From the NCBI GenBank assembly GCA_029706075.1, contig JAINUG010000011.1:1833001-1897000 (forward strand): a stretch of DNA of 64,000 bases, given 5' to 3'. The notes below the pieces were generated by a model. That model did not search any database, was not told where the DNA came from, and worked only from the letters and a program-made list of their open reading frames with translations. A program made the translations under genes and the position numbers. The stretch is from Aldrovandia affinis. Lineage: Eukaryota > Chordata > Actinopteri > Notacanthiformes > Halosauridae. This document shows positions 21,002 to 32,905 of the stretch, in pieces. Position 1 is the stretch's first letter. Every line of letters starts with the position of its first letter.

Positions 21002-24000
21002 CGAGATGAAGACGACTGTTCCAGTAGTCTACAGCCGGTGGGGGTTGTCTTCAAACCACAGGAACCCAGCCTTCACCTCCTCCACACAAAAAAGTCCCTG
21101 GTGCATGTTTGCCTCGCTCTCCTGGGTCAGATGAAAGCATAAACACATGTGTGAGAGAAAGGCTATACAGCAAACTTAATTTCATATCTTGGTCCTGTGA
21201 AGAACACGAATAAGTGATTTTACTATCGTCAACTCATCGTTTTATTCTGGGACAAAGGGGCTCTGAGCTCAATTGATCACAGATGTTATGTCCGTACCTT
21301 CCTTAAATGTGATACAAGCAACAGATAAACAGACAGAGAACTTTTGCTTAGACAGACAGACTTTCCTTAAAAAAACGACCCAAAAAAACATGTCCTTCGG
21401 AGATCTCTTGGCATGGTGCTCTAGTACACAAAGGCTTCACCTCACCCTGAAAAAGGGGGGATTGGTTGTGCAGCAATTTGTATAGTGCTGACCCTCAACA
21501 TAATTATATGAGCCTGTGATGTAATGGTCTCATAAATACACCACATTCGCTGTCCACTTATTGTATTTTGTCACAGCAGCTGAATAGTCCCTACGTACTC
21601 TACACAATAGCTGGAGAAAAAGATACAATCACACCACCTAGCAAGAATTATGATGAGCATACATATAATTATTTCTCTATATTTATAGATAATTCAAATA
21701 AAGAAATGCAAGAGTGTATTGTACTATATAAATATAGCACCAGCTTAAAGGGGAGGGGGGTCTTCTGTGTCCCGGATAAAAGCGTGTTTTTCAGTCTAAA
21801 GACATTTTCGTTCTTTGTTCAATGCACGCAGGGACTTAGCCTATATTAATATGCAGAATGTGTTTAATATCCGTTCTTACTCAATAGTATCGTTCATTTT
21901 GTGCAGTACAGTCCAATTATAACCCACTCCACACTGAACTCGTTGAAAACCGCTGCTGAATTCCAAGCCGTGCCGAAAAAATCCAGCGCTATACACAATA
22001 GGTTGCAAACACCATTAAAAAGAGAGCACAATATTTGCGCTCGACAACACAAACCTGTAATAAAGCATCGTTATTCTGGTACTTCAGCCAAACCGTTGCT
22101 GGTCTGCCAGCTGTGACCTGTGTATCTCGTTTTCTTCATATCATAACACAATTCGATTAGCAATCTTTCATGAGGATTATATTTGATAAAGCTCCACTTA
22201 CAAATAATTGCTCCTCTTCTCGTACTGTAGTATACCCCGAGCTTGTCTTCTCTTCCCCTTCGTCGTATCTTACTTAAAATGTAAAAGAAAATGGTAGTTG
22301 TGTGGATTGATTACATCCGGAATCGGTCTGTCCCCCGTGTTATTTCCAAGAAATTGCCATACCCCCGCGTGCCTTCTCTGTGTTTACCAGACCTCGCAAT
22401 CTGCTATCCAGATAGGAAAAGAAAAAACAACACATGCCCCAGTTATATTTTTTCCAACGTATAAGCATAGTAATTTTATTTAGAGGTATTTTTAATTCAA
22501 CGTCGGATTTTATTTCCAGTGTGCTAGCCTACCTACATTGTAGCGCTTGTTCCAAACAGGTTCTTAAAAATTTACGCACGAAGGTCGGGATTCACCTAGG
22601 TGTCAGTGAATTGAAAAAATGGAAAAAATCACTACCGTTCCTAAGATACCGACTCAATTCCCAGTCTCGCATTCATGTTACGGAGATCAAAGCCCATGCC
22701 ATTCGTTCGTAGATATGATGATCTACGTCGCCACAAACAAAATGAAATCGATAGCCTAGCTAGCTCTAGCTATGTTGATGGAAATCTACCCTAATGTTTC
22801 ATTAGGCGGTCATCAAATCATAACAATGCAGGCTTGTCACTCTTGTCTCTGATTTTGCATGTTCCTTGGTGCCAAAAATACAAAATAAAAATGCACAAAG
22901 AGCAGTTTCGGAAAAGCTCAACGCTGTTGCTCCTCCAGACTCGGCTGCGTCGGTTTCTCAACAAAACAGTAGAAAGGGACAAGGATTTCAGTGAAGGAGA
23001 GAATCCCACCTTGCTGCCTCCTCTTACCATTTGCCGCGTTCAGGATGCCCCATGACATTAGCTTGCCCAAAGCTCTCTCTAGTGATCAACATTTTGCTGT
23101 CATTAGAGACGACCATGCTGTTAGATCTGTTAGGCTCTATTAATGAACAGAAGACGGGAAAGGGTTCATACTCAGTTCGACTTAAATTGCTACTCTGCAA
23201 GCGTCCATGTAACGCCAATTAACCCATAGCGTTGGCATGTGCATATGGTTAGGATAGATTGATCTTTCAAAAATCAATTTAAGTGATAAGGCACTCAACT
23301 GTTGCAGTGTATTAATATACCCATCTTCCGAGATGTGTGCAGATAAACATTGCTGGGAATCAGTTCTGCTGGATGCAAAATCATGAACAATAATAATGAG
23401 CGTACAATTTATCAACAGATAATTCCAGCCATAATTTCAACTATTGTTGCAAATTTCACACAGAATAATCATTTCAAATATCTCAATATGGCGCATCTTA
23501 CAAACTTAAAGCAACAATTAAGTGTACTCCTTCAACTGAAACACCTTTCATTGCTTCGCTTGGAAACAAAAGATTTCAGCACCTGTTCGAAGTTAATATG
23601 ATGTGGTGTCAACTAACATGGCGGTCACACCACGTGACCAAGCGAACTCACAAGCACTGTCATATATTCACAATTAATGTCAGTTTTCGCTCAGCACGGA
23701 TATTGCGCCATTTACTTTTGTACACCGCAATATAAATTATACTCAAAGCACCCAGACATTTTCACCCAGCAACGTGTGTCGTTGTCTGTTGCGCATCATG
23801 CAGTGTTTCTTTCAAGTGCATGTAATTGCAAACTAATCTCTCAGTTTATGCGACCGTTTATACGACAGGTGACTGTGCGAATCAATTAAGGCCAAAAAAA
23901 AATGGTCATATTTGGATATATTATTTAACACACCATTGGGGTTAAAAATCATAATTGTATAGTGTCAACTTACTGTGTTTCTCCGTGATCATTGCCTGTT

Positions 24001-24635
24001 TCATCTCCCCCCGACAAGTTTACTGGTCAATATTGTTATTATTTCTGCATAACATCTGCCAGATAGGCTATAATGTTCGTGGTACCTTTTATTCAGATGT
24101 AGCCTGGTTATATTTTTGTAACTGTTTTAATGGCTAGCAATGGTGGGGACCTACCAGAGCAAACCTTTACTCTGAAAAACTATCGATTTAAATATATTTG
24201 TTAATGAAAACTGCGCTCTTTTAACGCAAACTACAACTGCAGCTATTGACCACCCGCAGACTGTAGCGTATATTTAACAGCGTACATGAAAACGTAGAAT
24301 TTGGGTATGAGAATTATTTTTTGTAGAATCTTCATACCATTCCGAAGATCTAATGCTTAATTGTCAAATTTATTCAAACAATGCCATTTACCAATTGCTT
24401 CATATTGCTTTGCTGAAATTGCGTAATATAAGAACAAATTGCAGTGCCAATAAACAATATATGTAGTTAAAAACATTAAAATTAATATTAAAATGTAGGC
24501 TACAACCCTCTCCATAATCTACACAATGAGCAGAACTTATATATGGAAGCTTTATGTTATTTAAACCTAACACATGTTCTGGTAAAAAAAATATTAACAA
24601 CATCTTTGCATAATATGAACCAGGTGTGCCCCCCC
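20994..24635. other. Non-coding region upstream of the DTX1 coding exon
   Basis: No coding exon is recognised. It should contain the DTX1 promoter and any non-coding 5' exon, but I cannot place these. Donor-like sites on the minus strand occur near 22195 and 23032, neither convincing alone. A YY1-like CATGGCGG and an E-box within GGTCACACCACGTGACC lie at about 23618-23642. Confidence 0.4.
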
Positions 24636-26101
24636 CAGGGTTGGGAAAGTTACTTTGTAAATGTAATTAGTGCCTGAATACTGATTACAGGGCTCTGAAA
24701 GTAATCAGATACGAATACAGTTACAGTTGCATTATACGTCAAAGTAATGTATTCAGATTACTTTTAGAATACCTTCCAGCTTTTAGAATACCAATACTGC
24801 TACTTAGTACTAAAAGGGTGCTCAAACTTTTGCACAGGCCATGTTCACTTTTTTATTTGATCAGTAATACATTTAAATAGTTATTATGCATTACACTTTG
24901 AAAAAGGATGTCATGTTCAACTTTCCACTGTGTAGAGGTCAGGTCAGCTTCTGTTCATTTAATAATAAATACTAATACATTTGAGATGTCAATTTAGCTA
25001 AATATATGCAACATTGTATCTGCATTTTTTGTTTTAGTCATCATCATTAACATGTTATGGAATTAGAATGGACAGATTAAAAATTAATCATAATAAAAAG
25101 CAAAGGGAAACTGAAAGGCAAGTTCTTTTACTGTTTTAATGGCTCATCATGAGCATAACTCAAACACAACATCTGAAACAATGTAATAACTTTTGAAACT
25201 TTTTTGGCACTGGAATAACAGCGACTTGTGAGGGATATGTGAGGGATATGCTTAGAAAAGTGCCAGTGTTGGCGGGCTGTGTAGCGGCGAATGCTCGGCA
25301 GTGCATAACGTAATTGACGTATAGTAGGGTACAATTGGCTACCAAATAAGGAGAAAACTGGGAAAAAGAAAAAGAATAAAATAAAAAATAAAATAAAATA
25401 AAATAAAATAAAATAAAAATAAAATAAAATGTCATCGTTTCAACAATAAAGAAAGCAGTATAAAATTAGCAGAGCAGTTATTGGATGCCTCAAACCGTAG
25501 GCTAAGGTCAGGTAACAGCAAATTACTGCAGAACTGTGTTCATTAAGCTGAAGGTTAGCTAACGTTGACTTACTCCAAGTGCTTTTTAAGATTCGAAGTC
25601 GAGTCCTTTGATGCCGACAGCATCTGTATTCCTGGAAGACACAAGGTACACTGGACCGAAAGATTTTTCCCATGGTCTTCTTGGTCTTGTTTAAACTGGA
25701 CATGGTGTCGATAACGCCACGAACTGAAAGCTGACTTTTCTTGTCGCTGTCAATGTTTCTCTGAGTGTCGCTTTTTTTTTTAAACGTATTTTTTAAACGC
25801 TTTTTTTTGGGTTCTGTGCAGCGGCGGTAGTTTTCGTGAGTTGTGTGATGATAATCATGTAGGCGTGAGAATTTCATGCTGTAGCTTTAGTAATGAATAT
25901 CAGCTCATTAATGTTTGTAAGGGAAACTTTCCACCAAGAATTCCAATAAGTATTCCAAAATGTATTCACTTCAGGTTTATTAAAGTAACTGTATTCACAT
26001 TACTAGTTTTTCAAATATAACGCGAGCTGAATACAGTTACTTGATTTTTGTATTCTGATTACGTAACGCCGTTACATGTATTCCGTTACAACCCAACCCT
26101 G
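24636..26101. mobile_element. Terminal-inverted-repeat DNA transposon, family undetermined
   Basis: The left end begins CAGGGTTGGGAAAGTTACTT and the right end closes with ACAACCCAACCCTG, whose complement starts CAGGGTTGGG. Both subterminal regions are rich in ATTAC/GTAAC words (AGTAATCAGATACGAATACA near the left end, GATTACGTAACGCCGTTACA near the right), a style seen in several fish hAT or Kolobok-like elements. Flanks are C-runs, so an 8-bp target duplication is possible but unprovable. The interior (25440-25877, minus) has one 145-codon frame rich in Lys and Arg that matches no transposase I know. An (AAAAT)n microsatellite sits inside. Probably non-autonomous. Confidence 0.7.
25374..25430. 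repeat. (AAAAT)n microsatellite
   Basis: About 11 AAAAT pentamers with small length variation, inside the 24636-26101 element. Confidence 0.9.
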
Positions 26102-28045
26102 CTCCCCCCCAACTCTATTCTACACCACTGGATTTTTAGAACCGGAATGGCCGTTCAATAGTGTTGTGGTCTAAAATCAAGTCTCTGTGTCAGGAAGGAC
26201 AAAGAGCACACTTTGTATTTACTGACAGTAAATAAAATAACGCCATAAAACAACAACTATAACATCAATAACTTGGCAACATAAAATGTTAAGATCTGGA
26301 CAAGGAATAATTCATGCTTATTGTCGATAGTGCGCGCTCTAACCTCTACTTGTAGTATGGCGACATCTAGTGTCAATGGCTACCATGCTACTGTACATGA
26401 GATAAAACATGAGAATAGTTCCTCATAGACCTCTACCAGAATAACGTTTTTGGGAATGTCATGTGTTTTTCAGGACTTTGTAAAACATGTTACGTTATAG
26501 TCCGGCCAAGAAATGCATATAAAATATGTGGATTATACATGCATTAAAAGAAAACAATTACCCATGTGCATAGTTGTATGCTGGTTTGGTAGTTGTGTAC
26601 TATAATGTTTGAAATAACCTATCTCTTAAATTTTCCAGACATCCAGACATATGGTTCTCAGTAAGTAAGACGTCTCAATGCGTTCTGCTTTTCTCACCCA
26701 ACAGCGGAGGAGCCTGACATTAATGCGCAAACCCAAAGGCAACCATTTCTGTTATATGGGTCAGTTGTCCTCGACGTAATCATATGATAATTAAATCACT
26801 GTGAATTGAATGTCAGAATCCATGAATACATGCGTTGTACAGTGAAAGTAGTTCTCTCTGCTCCAGTAGACCTACTTTTCCAGTCACTTGGGGTCAATTT
26901 AAACAAGCTTATAAGGGATCTTAGGACGTTTATACCACGGGATGGCGGGACTCTATTGTATAGAACTCGAACGGCTATTTCTAGATAAGCCACACTTAAA
27001 GAAAAGCTATTAAATCACCCAGTCAAACCGTTAATTATGGTGAAGTAAAATCATTCGATCGTTGCAATTGGCCATAGTAATCGCGTTTCTCTCTCCGCTA
27101 GATGTCACACAACTCACCGGTTTCACTTCCACAAAAATCTTGAAAAAAATTAATGGGCTAATGCGAGAGCAAGAGTACAAACCCACAAACCTTTCAAAAA
27201 TAACCACTTGTATCTTGCATCATGTTTAATGAACCTATGTGAAAACAGTATATTTAGATTCATTAGATTTACAATGAAGCAATAGAGCTTTGAGAAGTGG
27301 TCTGAAAAGGGGATCATAATTAGGTATACTTTTATGTTTAAAGGGTTTGTTTAGAACTGATGGAGTGTAGATTTTCATCTAAGTATGTAGTGTGTAACTT
27401 GTGGTATTCTGTGCCTTGAGGCAGGTTATAACAGACAGACATCTCTGTCCAGGAGGATCTCTCCCAGATCTCTCTCTCTCTCTTTTTCTCTCTCTCTCTC
27501 TTGAACAAGGAAAAGCCAATCAATCACCCTATTCAAACCGCTCAATGGTAATATTCAGACTTTATTTCTGAAGAATACTACAGTGGCACTAGCTGGCAAT
27601 TGGACATGTGTACAAAAAATGTACAAGGAAACAATAAAACTTGATTTTTTTCAGTAAATAAAATGTATGGCAATGTTGTTTTTCTGCGAATAAATTGTTT
27701 TAGGATCTTTGAAAACAGTTCTGCACATGATTTTTGGTGATTGTATCCCAAAATAACCAGGTTTAACATGAGGGATATAATGTGAAAGCACTAGAACTAG
27801 TTCTGGTAAACTAAAGCAGAGGCAGTGTTGGAAATCATCAACTTTACAATGCCCTTCATTCACTTAATGTATGTTGAATTAATTTTATACAAACAATACA
27901 ATATCCCATCATGTATGTAGATGCACTTAAGCGGGGGTTGAATGTGAAACAATGACCTTGTGCAGGGAGAGTAGGGGGGGACATTCTTATTCCTGGAGTA
28001 CCGAGATCCCGTAAGGGTCTTATTCACAGTTCTGAGAACCTGTGC

Positions 28046-28048
<3 letters not shown>
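26102..28048. other. Non-coding intergenic stretch
   Basis: AT-rich, with no recognised repeat family or gene. A short CT-rich tract lies at about 27465-27502. Confidence 0.4.

Positions 28049-28089
<41 letters not shown>
28049..28089. repeat. (TA)20 microsatellite
   Basis: Uninterrupted TA dinucleotide run of 41 bases. Confidence 0.95.
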
Positions 28090-28091
<2 letters not shown>

Positions 28092-29289
28092 TTCGAAAAT
28101 GCACTTGATTAATTAGGGTAATTTCAAACATAAATTGATCAATTCTTTACTGTCACTGCAGTGATAATGGGGGCATTTCACACACTGTGAATAGCTCAGA
28201 CGAAGGACTAAATCACCTTGTCCAAATGTGTGATTAATTGCCTTCTGTAGGTCAGGGTCAATCAGGGTGCATTAGATCAGTGCCCCCTGGTGTCTGGTCA
28301 CTCCAAAAAAAAAAAAAAGAGTAAAATACAATTTAAAATTAGAATGCAATATCCCGATACTCCCAGCCATTGAATGAGTGCCCATTGGAGAAAAGACAAA
28401 GGGCGAGAGGTCCCTTTTTCAGATGAAATAAAAACAATTTAGGCAGAGCTGTGTGTGTATTCAGAGTAGATTGTCTACAAAGTCAAGTAGGCTGTTAAGG
28501 CACCAAAGCCAACAATGTAAACATCTGTGATTTCAGCAGGTGGCAAAACTATCTTTGCCTCTTCAGAAGAATGTTTTACATCCCTTAGGTTTCATGTATG
28601 CATAATATTATAACATTTAAATTATTTCAAAACATATTGCATTGGTAAAGCTCAAGCTCCATGCACAAAGCCTTGTAATTTGTATATGCGCAGGCATTGC
28701 AGAGGTTATGGCTGGGGGATGAAAATGGCTGCCATGGTGTAGTACATATCCTATGGTCCAGGGGGCGACAGAGTACTGCAAGCTTTCAGCCGGGTACCAT
28801 AGACCAGGAAAAGCACATGCAGTCAAATGTCATCATTGGTTCTGAAACCTGCCCAAGAGGCAGAAGGGCATACATAATTGAAAGAGTAGACCTTTCTTAT
28901 GGAATGGGCTTTGACCTTTTGACTGGGACACAATGCTGTGATGGAGCAAGAGAGCACGAAGAAACATCAGCATTCCTAACCTGCAATGGGTTATTATAGT
29001 TGTCTTGTTTGACTCATTTTTAACTTGGTTATTTGGTAGTCAGCATTTTTACATTGGCGATAAGGTCAAATAAACCATTCTATATGCGGTAAGGGCTATA
29101 TATGGTTGTACAGAAATGCCAAAGCGTGCACAATAATTGCCATGTGCAATGACACGAGGTACTCAGCAAATTATATACATTTATATATACATATATAATA
29201 CATAATATTATATTAGTCCAAATAATAATTTATTGGTTTGTTGAACAATTACGATTGAGACTTTGTCATGTTTTTTGACAAAGACATGA
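28090..29289. other. Non-coding intergenic stretch
   Basis: No recognised gene. The 28697-28999 plus-strand frame (100 codons) has no family resemblance. TA-rich words occur at 29170-29215. Confidence 0.4.
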
Positions 29290-29407
29290 ACTGGAGAGTC
29301 TAAATTGCCCATGATTTTTGACCTGTCCAGGGTGTACTCGCCTGCATGCTGGGATGCTCCAGCCCCCCGACCCTGACCAGGAATCAATAATGGATGGATG
29401 GATGGAT
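29290..29407 (+). mobile_element. LINE 3' end fragment with (ATGG)n tail
   Basis: GAGAGTCTAAATTGCCCATG, then GACCTGTCCAGGGTGTACTC, then GCTGGGATGCTCCAGCCCCC, then CGACCCTGACCAGGAATCAA form the well-known fish LINE 3' terminus, ending in an ATGG tetramer tail (29391-29407). A 50-bp piece of the same terminus lies in reverse orientation at 60621-60672. The exact LINE clade is uncertain. Confidence 0.75.
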
Positions 29408-29963
29408 TTGCTTTGAGACTTTGTCATGTTTTTGACACATGAACTTCACATGATTTTTGTGAACTTGGCTGTTTTCAATAGTTTCTTTGCTTTGACTGTG
29501 TTGAGAACCCTGAGGCTAACTGAGCTCCTGACAGTAGAAACAGAAGTACATATGTTTAATTGTTGCTCCACCCCCCTCCAATAGTTATACAACACAACAT
29601 GAATAATGAGGAGAAACAGGATATAGAAAAAAACTTTCAGTCTTTACTTGCATGGTTTCTCACGGTTATTTAACTGTAGAAATGTGAGACAGTACACTTA
29701 TAGCTTATGTCATAGTGGAACTGAGACACAGGGAGGGTGGGGAAGGAGCGTAGAGGGATACTTCTACGTGGTATACAATACCTATTTGGCCACTATCAGA
29801 AGGTTCTGTTATCTTCAAAACCTGGTAGGCCTTCAGGACCACGGACAGCAACAGCTCCACTGGAAAGCAGATTAGGTTGATTGGTAATCATCCAATTTGC
29901 TTCTTGCCTTCATCAGGCCTGTATATAAGAAACTTACCTGGATGTGATCTCTATGGTGCAGAC

Positions 29964-30117
29964 GAGTGGTTCCCAACCCTCTTCTCGCAACCCCCCAACC
30001 GCTCCCTGCGTTTGCTAAATTCTACCACCAGAGCACCTCATTCAACTACTTAATGAGCGTTGATTAGTGGAACCATGTGTGCTGGTGGTGGACACATGGA
30101 CCGGCATGGAACTACAC
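29964..30117. mobile_element. Degenerate hAT-like MITE fragment
   Basis: The left part reads GAGTGGTTCCCAACCCTCTT and resembles the end of a common fish MITE that starts CAGTGGTTCCCAACCCTGGT. The body (CACCTCATTCAACTACTTAA, GTGCTGGTGGTGGACACATG) also fits. The matching right terminal repeat is missing, so the copy is truncated. Confidence 0.5.
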
Positions 30118-31185
30118 TTTATGCGTAGTACTCAATAAGCTCAATTAAATGTCACTTCATGAAAGTCTCACAAGGGCACTCACATCCGTGAACTGTGGCC
30201 ATCAAGAATCCATTAAGCAAGCAGCCACAACTTCCCTGTGGTGCACCCAGGGAACAGGTTGGCCTGTTGCAAAATTGAGCATCATTGTGCTCTGAATATT
30301 AATCCTGATTAACAAAAAAAAAATCACCTCCAAAAACTGTCTATATTAATGTTGAATACATTAACATTAATGTAACCTCTTGCGTCAACCTTCAAAAACA
30401 TCCCAAGCCTGCACTTGCGGAGTGGGCGGATATGACTAAATCTCTCCCGTTAACGCACGTGCTCTGTCTGACGATGACACTCTTGTAACGGGACACAATA
30501 AAGGGGCGCAAAACCAAAACATGCTTGCTTTATTATAGGCTTCTATTAATATCACACTGCATCTGTGTGTATGAGAGATAGCGAGAGAAAGCGTGATAGA
30601 GAAAGAGAAGAGTGTGTAAGTTACAGGTTAGATAAGTGGTAAGGAAGTTAGATATAAGTTAGAGATACAGAAGAAAGAGGAATGAAAGTCCGTAATGAGA
30701 GTAGTTTGGATGGTACTGCCCACCCAAGCCAAGGTGTGTACAGGTGAGGACAGCCATGTCCCAAGAGGCCTTCGGTTCAACAAAGTGTGTAAATCACAAT
30801 AGACGGAGCACCGAGAAACATGAGAGGAGGGCAAAGTAGAATACGCAAAGTATGTGCGCTACAATAAAGGTGTATAAAAAGGTGCATAAACAAAAGTTCA
30901 TATCCTGCTACTCTCAGTTTTTCTTTAAATGTGTATTTGGTTTTTACAATACAATTGTCAATACAGTGAACAAACAAATTGAAACAAAACAATACATTGC
31001 CATGTTTACATATCTGTAATGGTTACAGGATGTGTTACAAAAACAAATATGGAACAAATGGCGTAATGTGGTCACAAAAATGCCCTTGTCTCAACCTTCA
31101 CATTTCATCAGTCCTGTTACGCACAGACTGTCTCACAAATCACACATAGACACAAGCACACATATGCATGCACATAGTCTCATAG
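30118..31185. other. Non-coding stretch 3' of CCDC92
   Basis: No gene is recognised. On the CCDC92 sense strand an AATAAA hexamer lies at 30534-30529 and an ATTAAA at 31558-31553. Either could end the CCDC92 mRNA, giving a 3' UTR of roughly 1.6 or 0.5 kb; I cannot choose. Confidence 0.3.
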
Positions 31186-31405
31186 GCGTACACACACACA
31201 CACACATATACATACATACATACATACATACATACATACATACAGTACATACACAGACACAGACTCAGATTCAGACTCACACATATACCTGCACATACAA
31301 ACACTCTCAAATATGCACACAAATGTGTACACAGACACAGACAGACACAGATGCACACAGACGCACACACACACACAGACAGACAGACACAGACACACAC
31401 ACATA
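31185..31405. repeat. (CA)n, (CATA)n and (CAGA)n compound microsatellite
   Basis: CA run, then about nine CATA units (31208-31243), then CAGACA-type units. Cys/Val-rich open frames on the opposite strand are repeat artefacts. Confidence 0.9.
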
Positions 31406-31945
31406 TACACTCCGCAGCCTCTGGGAAGGCTTTGTCACCAAATCCGTCAAATCTTTCACAGATCTGGGAACCTGACCTACAGTACAGTATATGCATTCAG
31501 ATTACAGGCAGAGAAAGAGGGAGAGAGAGAAAAAACATTCGAGGTGAATACGTTTAATTAGTAAACACTTGGTTAACATGTTGCTGTTAGTTCCTACATA
31601 TAGCTTGTTGATATTGTAAATGAACGGACGAAGCCATCGACCGGTCCACTGCAAGGGTGAAATATGGAGATATGATTTAGCTGTGGTATTCATGAATATG
31701 TGTATGTATCCAGAGTGCATAAAATTAGCAGGCAATAATGCAGATATTTGGCTGTGATTATTTCTCTTTTTTGCACCGTGCCTGTAAAAGTCTGGTTAAA
31801 GACCAAGCAAAACAAGAAGCTGAATGAATAAGTCACGTGGGCTTGGAAATAAAAAAAATAATAAAAAGGGGGATTTGGCATGCTCCTTTTCTACACAGGA
31901 AAACAAGTCTTTAAGGAGGAATGTGAACAAAGTGTCTTTTCTTAA

Positions 31946-31950
<5 letters not shown>

Positions 31951-31971
<21 letters not shown>
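31951..31971 (-). repeat. A-run in the CCDC92 3' UTR
   Basis: About 21 consecutive T on the plus strand, A on the CCDC92 sense strand, roughly 120 bases past the stop codon. A genomic A-tract that could prime oligo-dT internally; not by itself a polyadenylation site. Confidence 0.8.
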
Positions 31972-31976
<5 letters not shown>

Positions 31977-32090
31977 TTTGTCCTTTTTCGGTTTGTGTTT
32001 CTTTGCTCGTCGCAGTGTTGCATATAAAGCGGCTCGTCGGAGGCGGTGCTCGCGCCCCGGCTCGCGGGCGGCGGTACGCGCGGGGGCCCG

Positions 32091-32905
32091 TCACACTGTT
32101 CTGTCGGCGCCCGAGCGCTTCCTCACCACCTTGTCGCCGTTCACCTGGTCGACCGCCAGCGTCTCCAGCTCCGGCTGCGTGGGGGGGGGCGGGGCGGCGT
32201 GGTGGATGCGGTGGGCCACGCCGACGTGGGTCCGGTGCTGGCGGTCCCGGTCCCGGTCGCGGGCGGGGCTGTGGCGCGGGCTGCCCGGGGCGCCGTGCGG
32301 CGGGACGGCCGGGCGCTCGCAGGCGATGGGCGGGATGACGGCCGGCCGCTCCCGGGGCACCTGCGCCTCGGCCGCCTCCCGTGCCTGCAGGAAGGGCGTG
32401 GGGTCGGGCATGGCGTCCACCGCCTCGCGCAGCACCAGCCGCCGCCCGTCGGCGCCCAGCCGGTACAGCTCGGCGTACTCGGAGTGCAGCGGCTGCGACA
32501 GGCTCTTCTTCAGGCGGCGCCGCGGCGTCTCGGGCTGCCGCTCCTTGGCGGGCGGCGGCGACGGCTTGTAGGAGCTGACGGGGCTGACGTTGGGGCTGCC
32601 CTCCGACGAGCTGCCGGCCAGCAGCCTCTTCTTGGTGGCGTGCAGCTGGGCGGTGAGGTAGGCAATGGTGCTGGCCCGCTGCTCCAGCTCGCCCGACAGC
32701 ACCGCCAGCTTGTGGCTCTTCGCCTTCAGCTCCTCCAGGTACTTCTTCTCCCGCTCCTTGATGGTGTTCTCCAGCACGGAGATCATGGCGTTCTTCTGCT
32801 CCAGCTCCCGCAGGAGCTCGGCGTTCTCCTCCTCCTTGGCCTTCAGCTGCTCCTCCAGCTCCTCGCACTTCCTCCGCAGCTCCAGGCAGCGCGCCTCCCC
32901 GCCAT
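32091..32905 (-). CDS. ccdc92: CCDC92 last coding exon (exon 4)
   Basis: Acceptor TTTTGCGCACAG ends at 32906; the exon opens with AT completing an Asp codon begun in exon 3. It encodes residues 58-328: most of the long coiled coil (RKCEELEEQLKAKEEENAEL through LHATKKRLL), the Ser/Pro linker, the basic segment and the conserved tail. Stop codon TGA at 32093-32091. GC content is far above the flanking DNA, which produces long spurious open frames on both strands, including a 301-codon antisense frame at 32046-32951. Confidence 0.95.

Noticed and set aside
20945-21142. Poly-alanine or poly-leucine frame next to DTX1
   Set aside because: Translation of the (CTG)10 microsatellite; the stretch is 5' of DTX1 on the opposite strand.
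31140-31496. Cys/Val-rich 118-codon minus-strand frame
   Set aside because: Translation of (CA)n, (CATA)n and (CAGA)n microsatellites.
31942-32868. 308-codon minus-strand open frame (Gly/Ala/Arg-rich)
   Set aside because: Out-of-frame shadow of CCDC92 exon 4; the overlapping frame carries the conserved protein.
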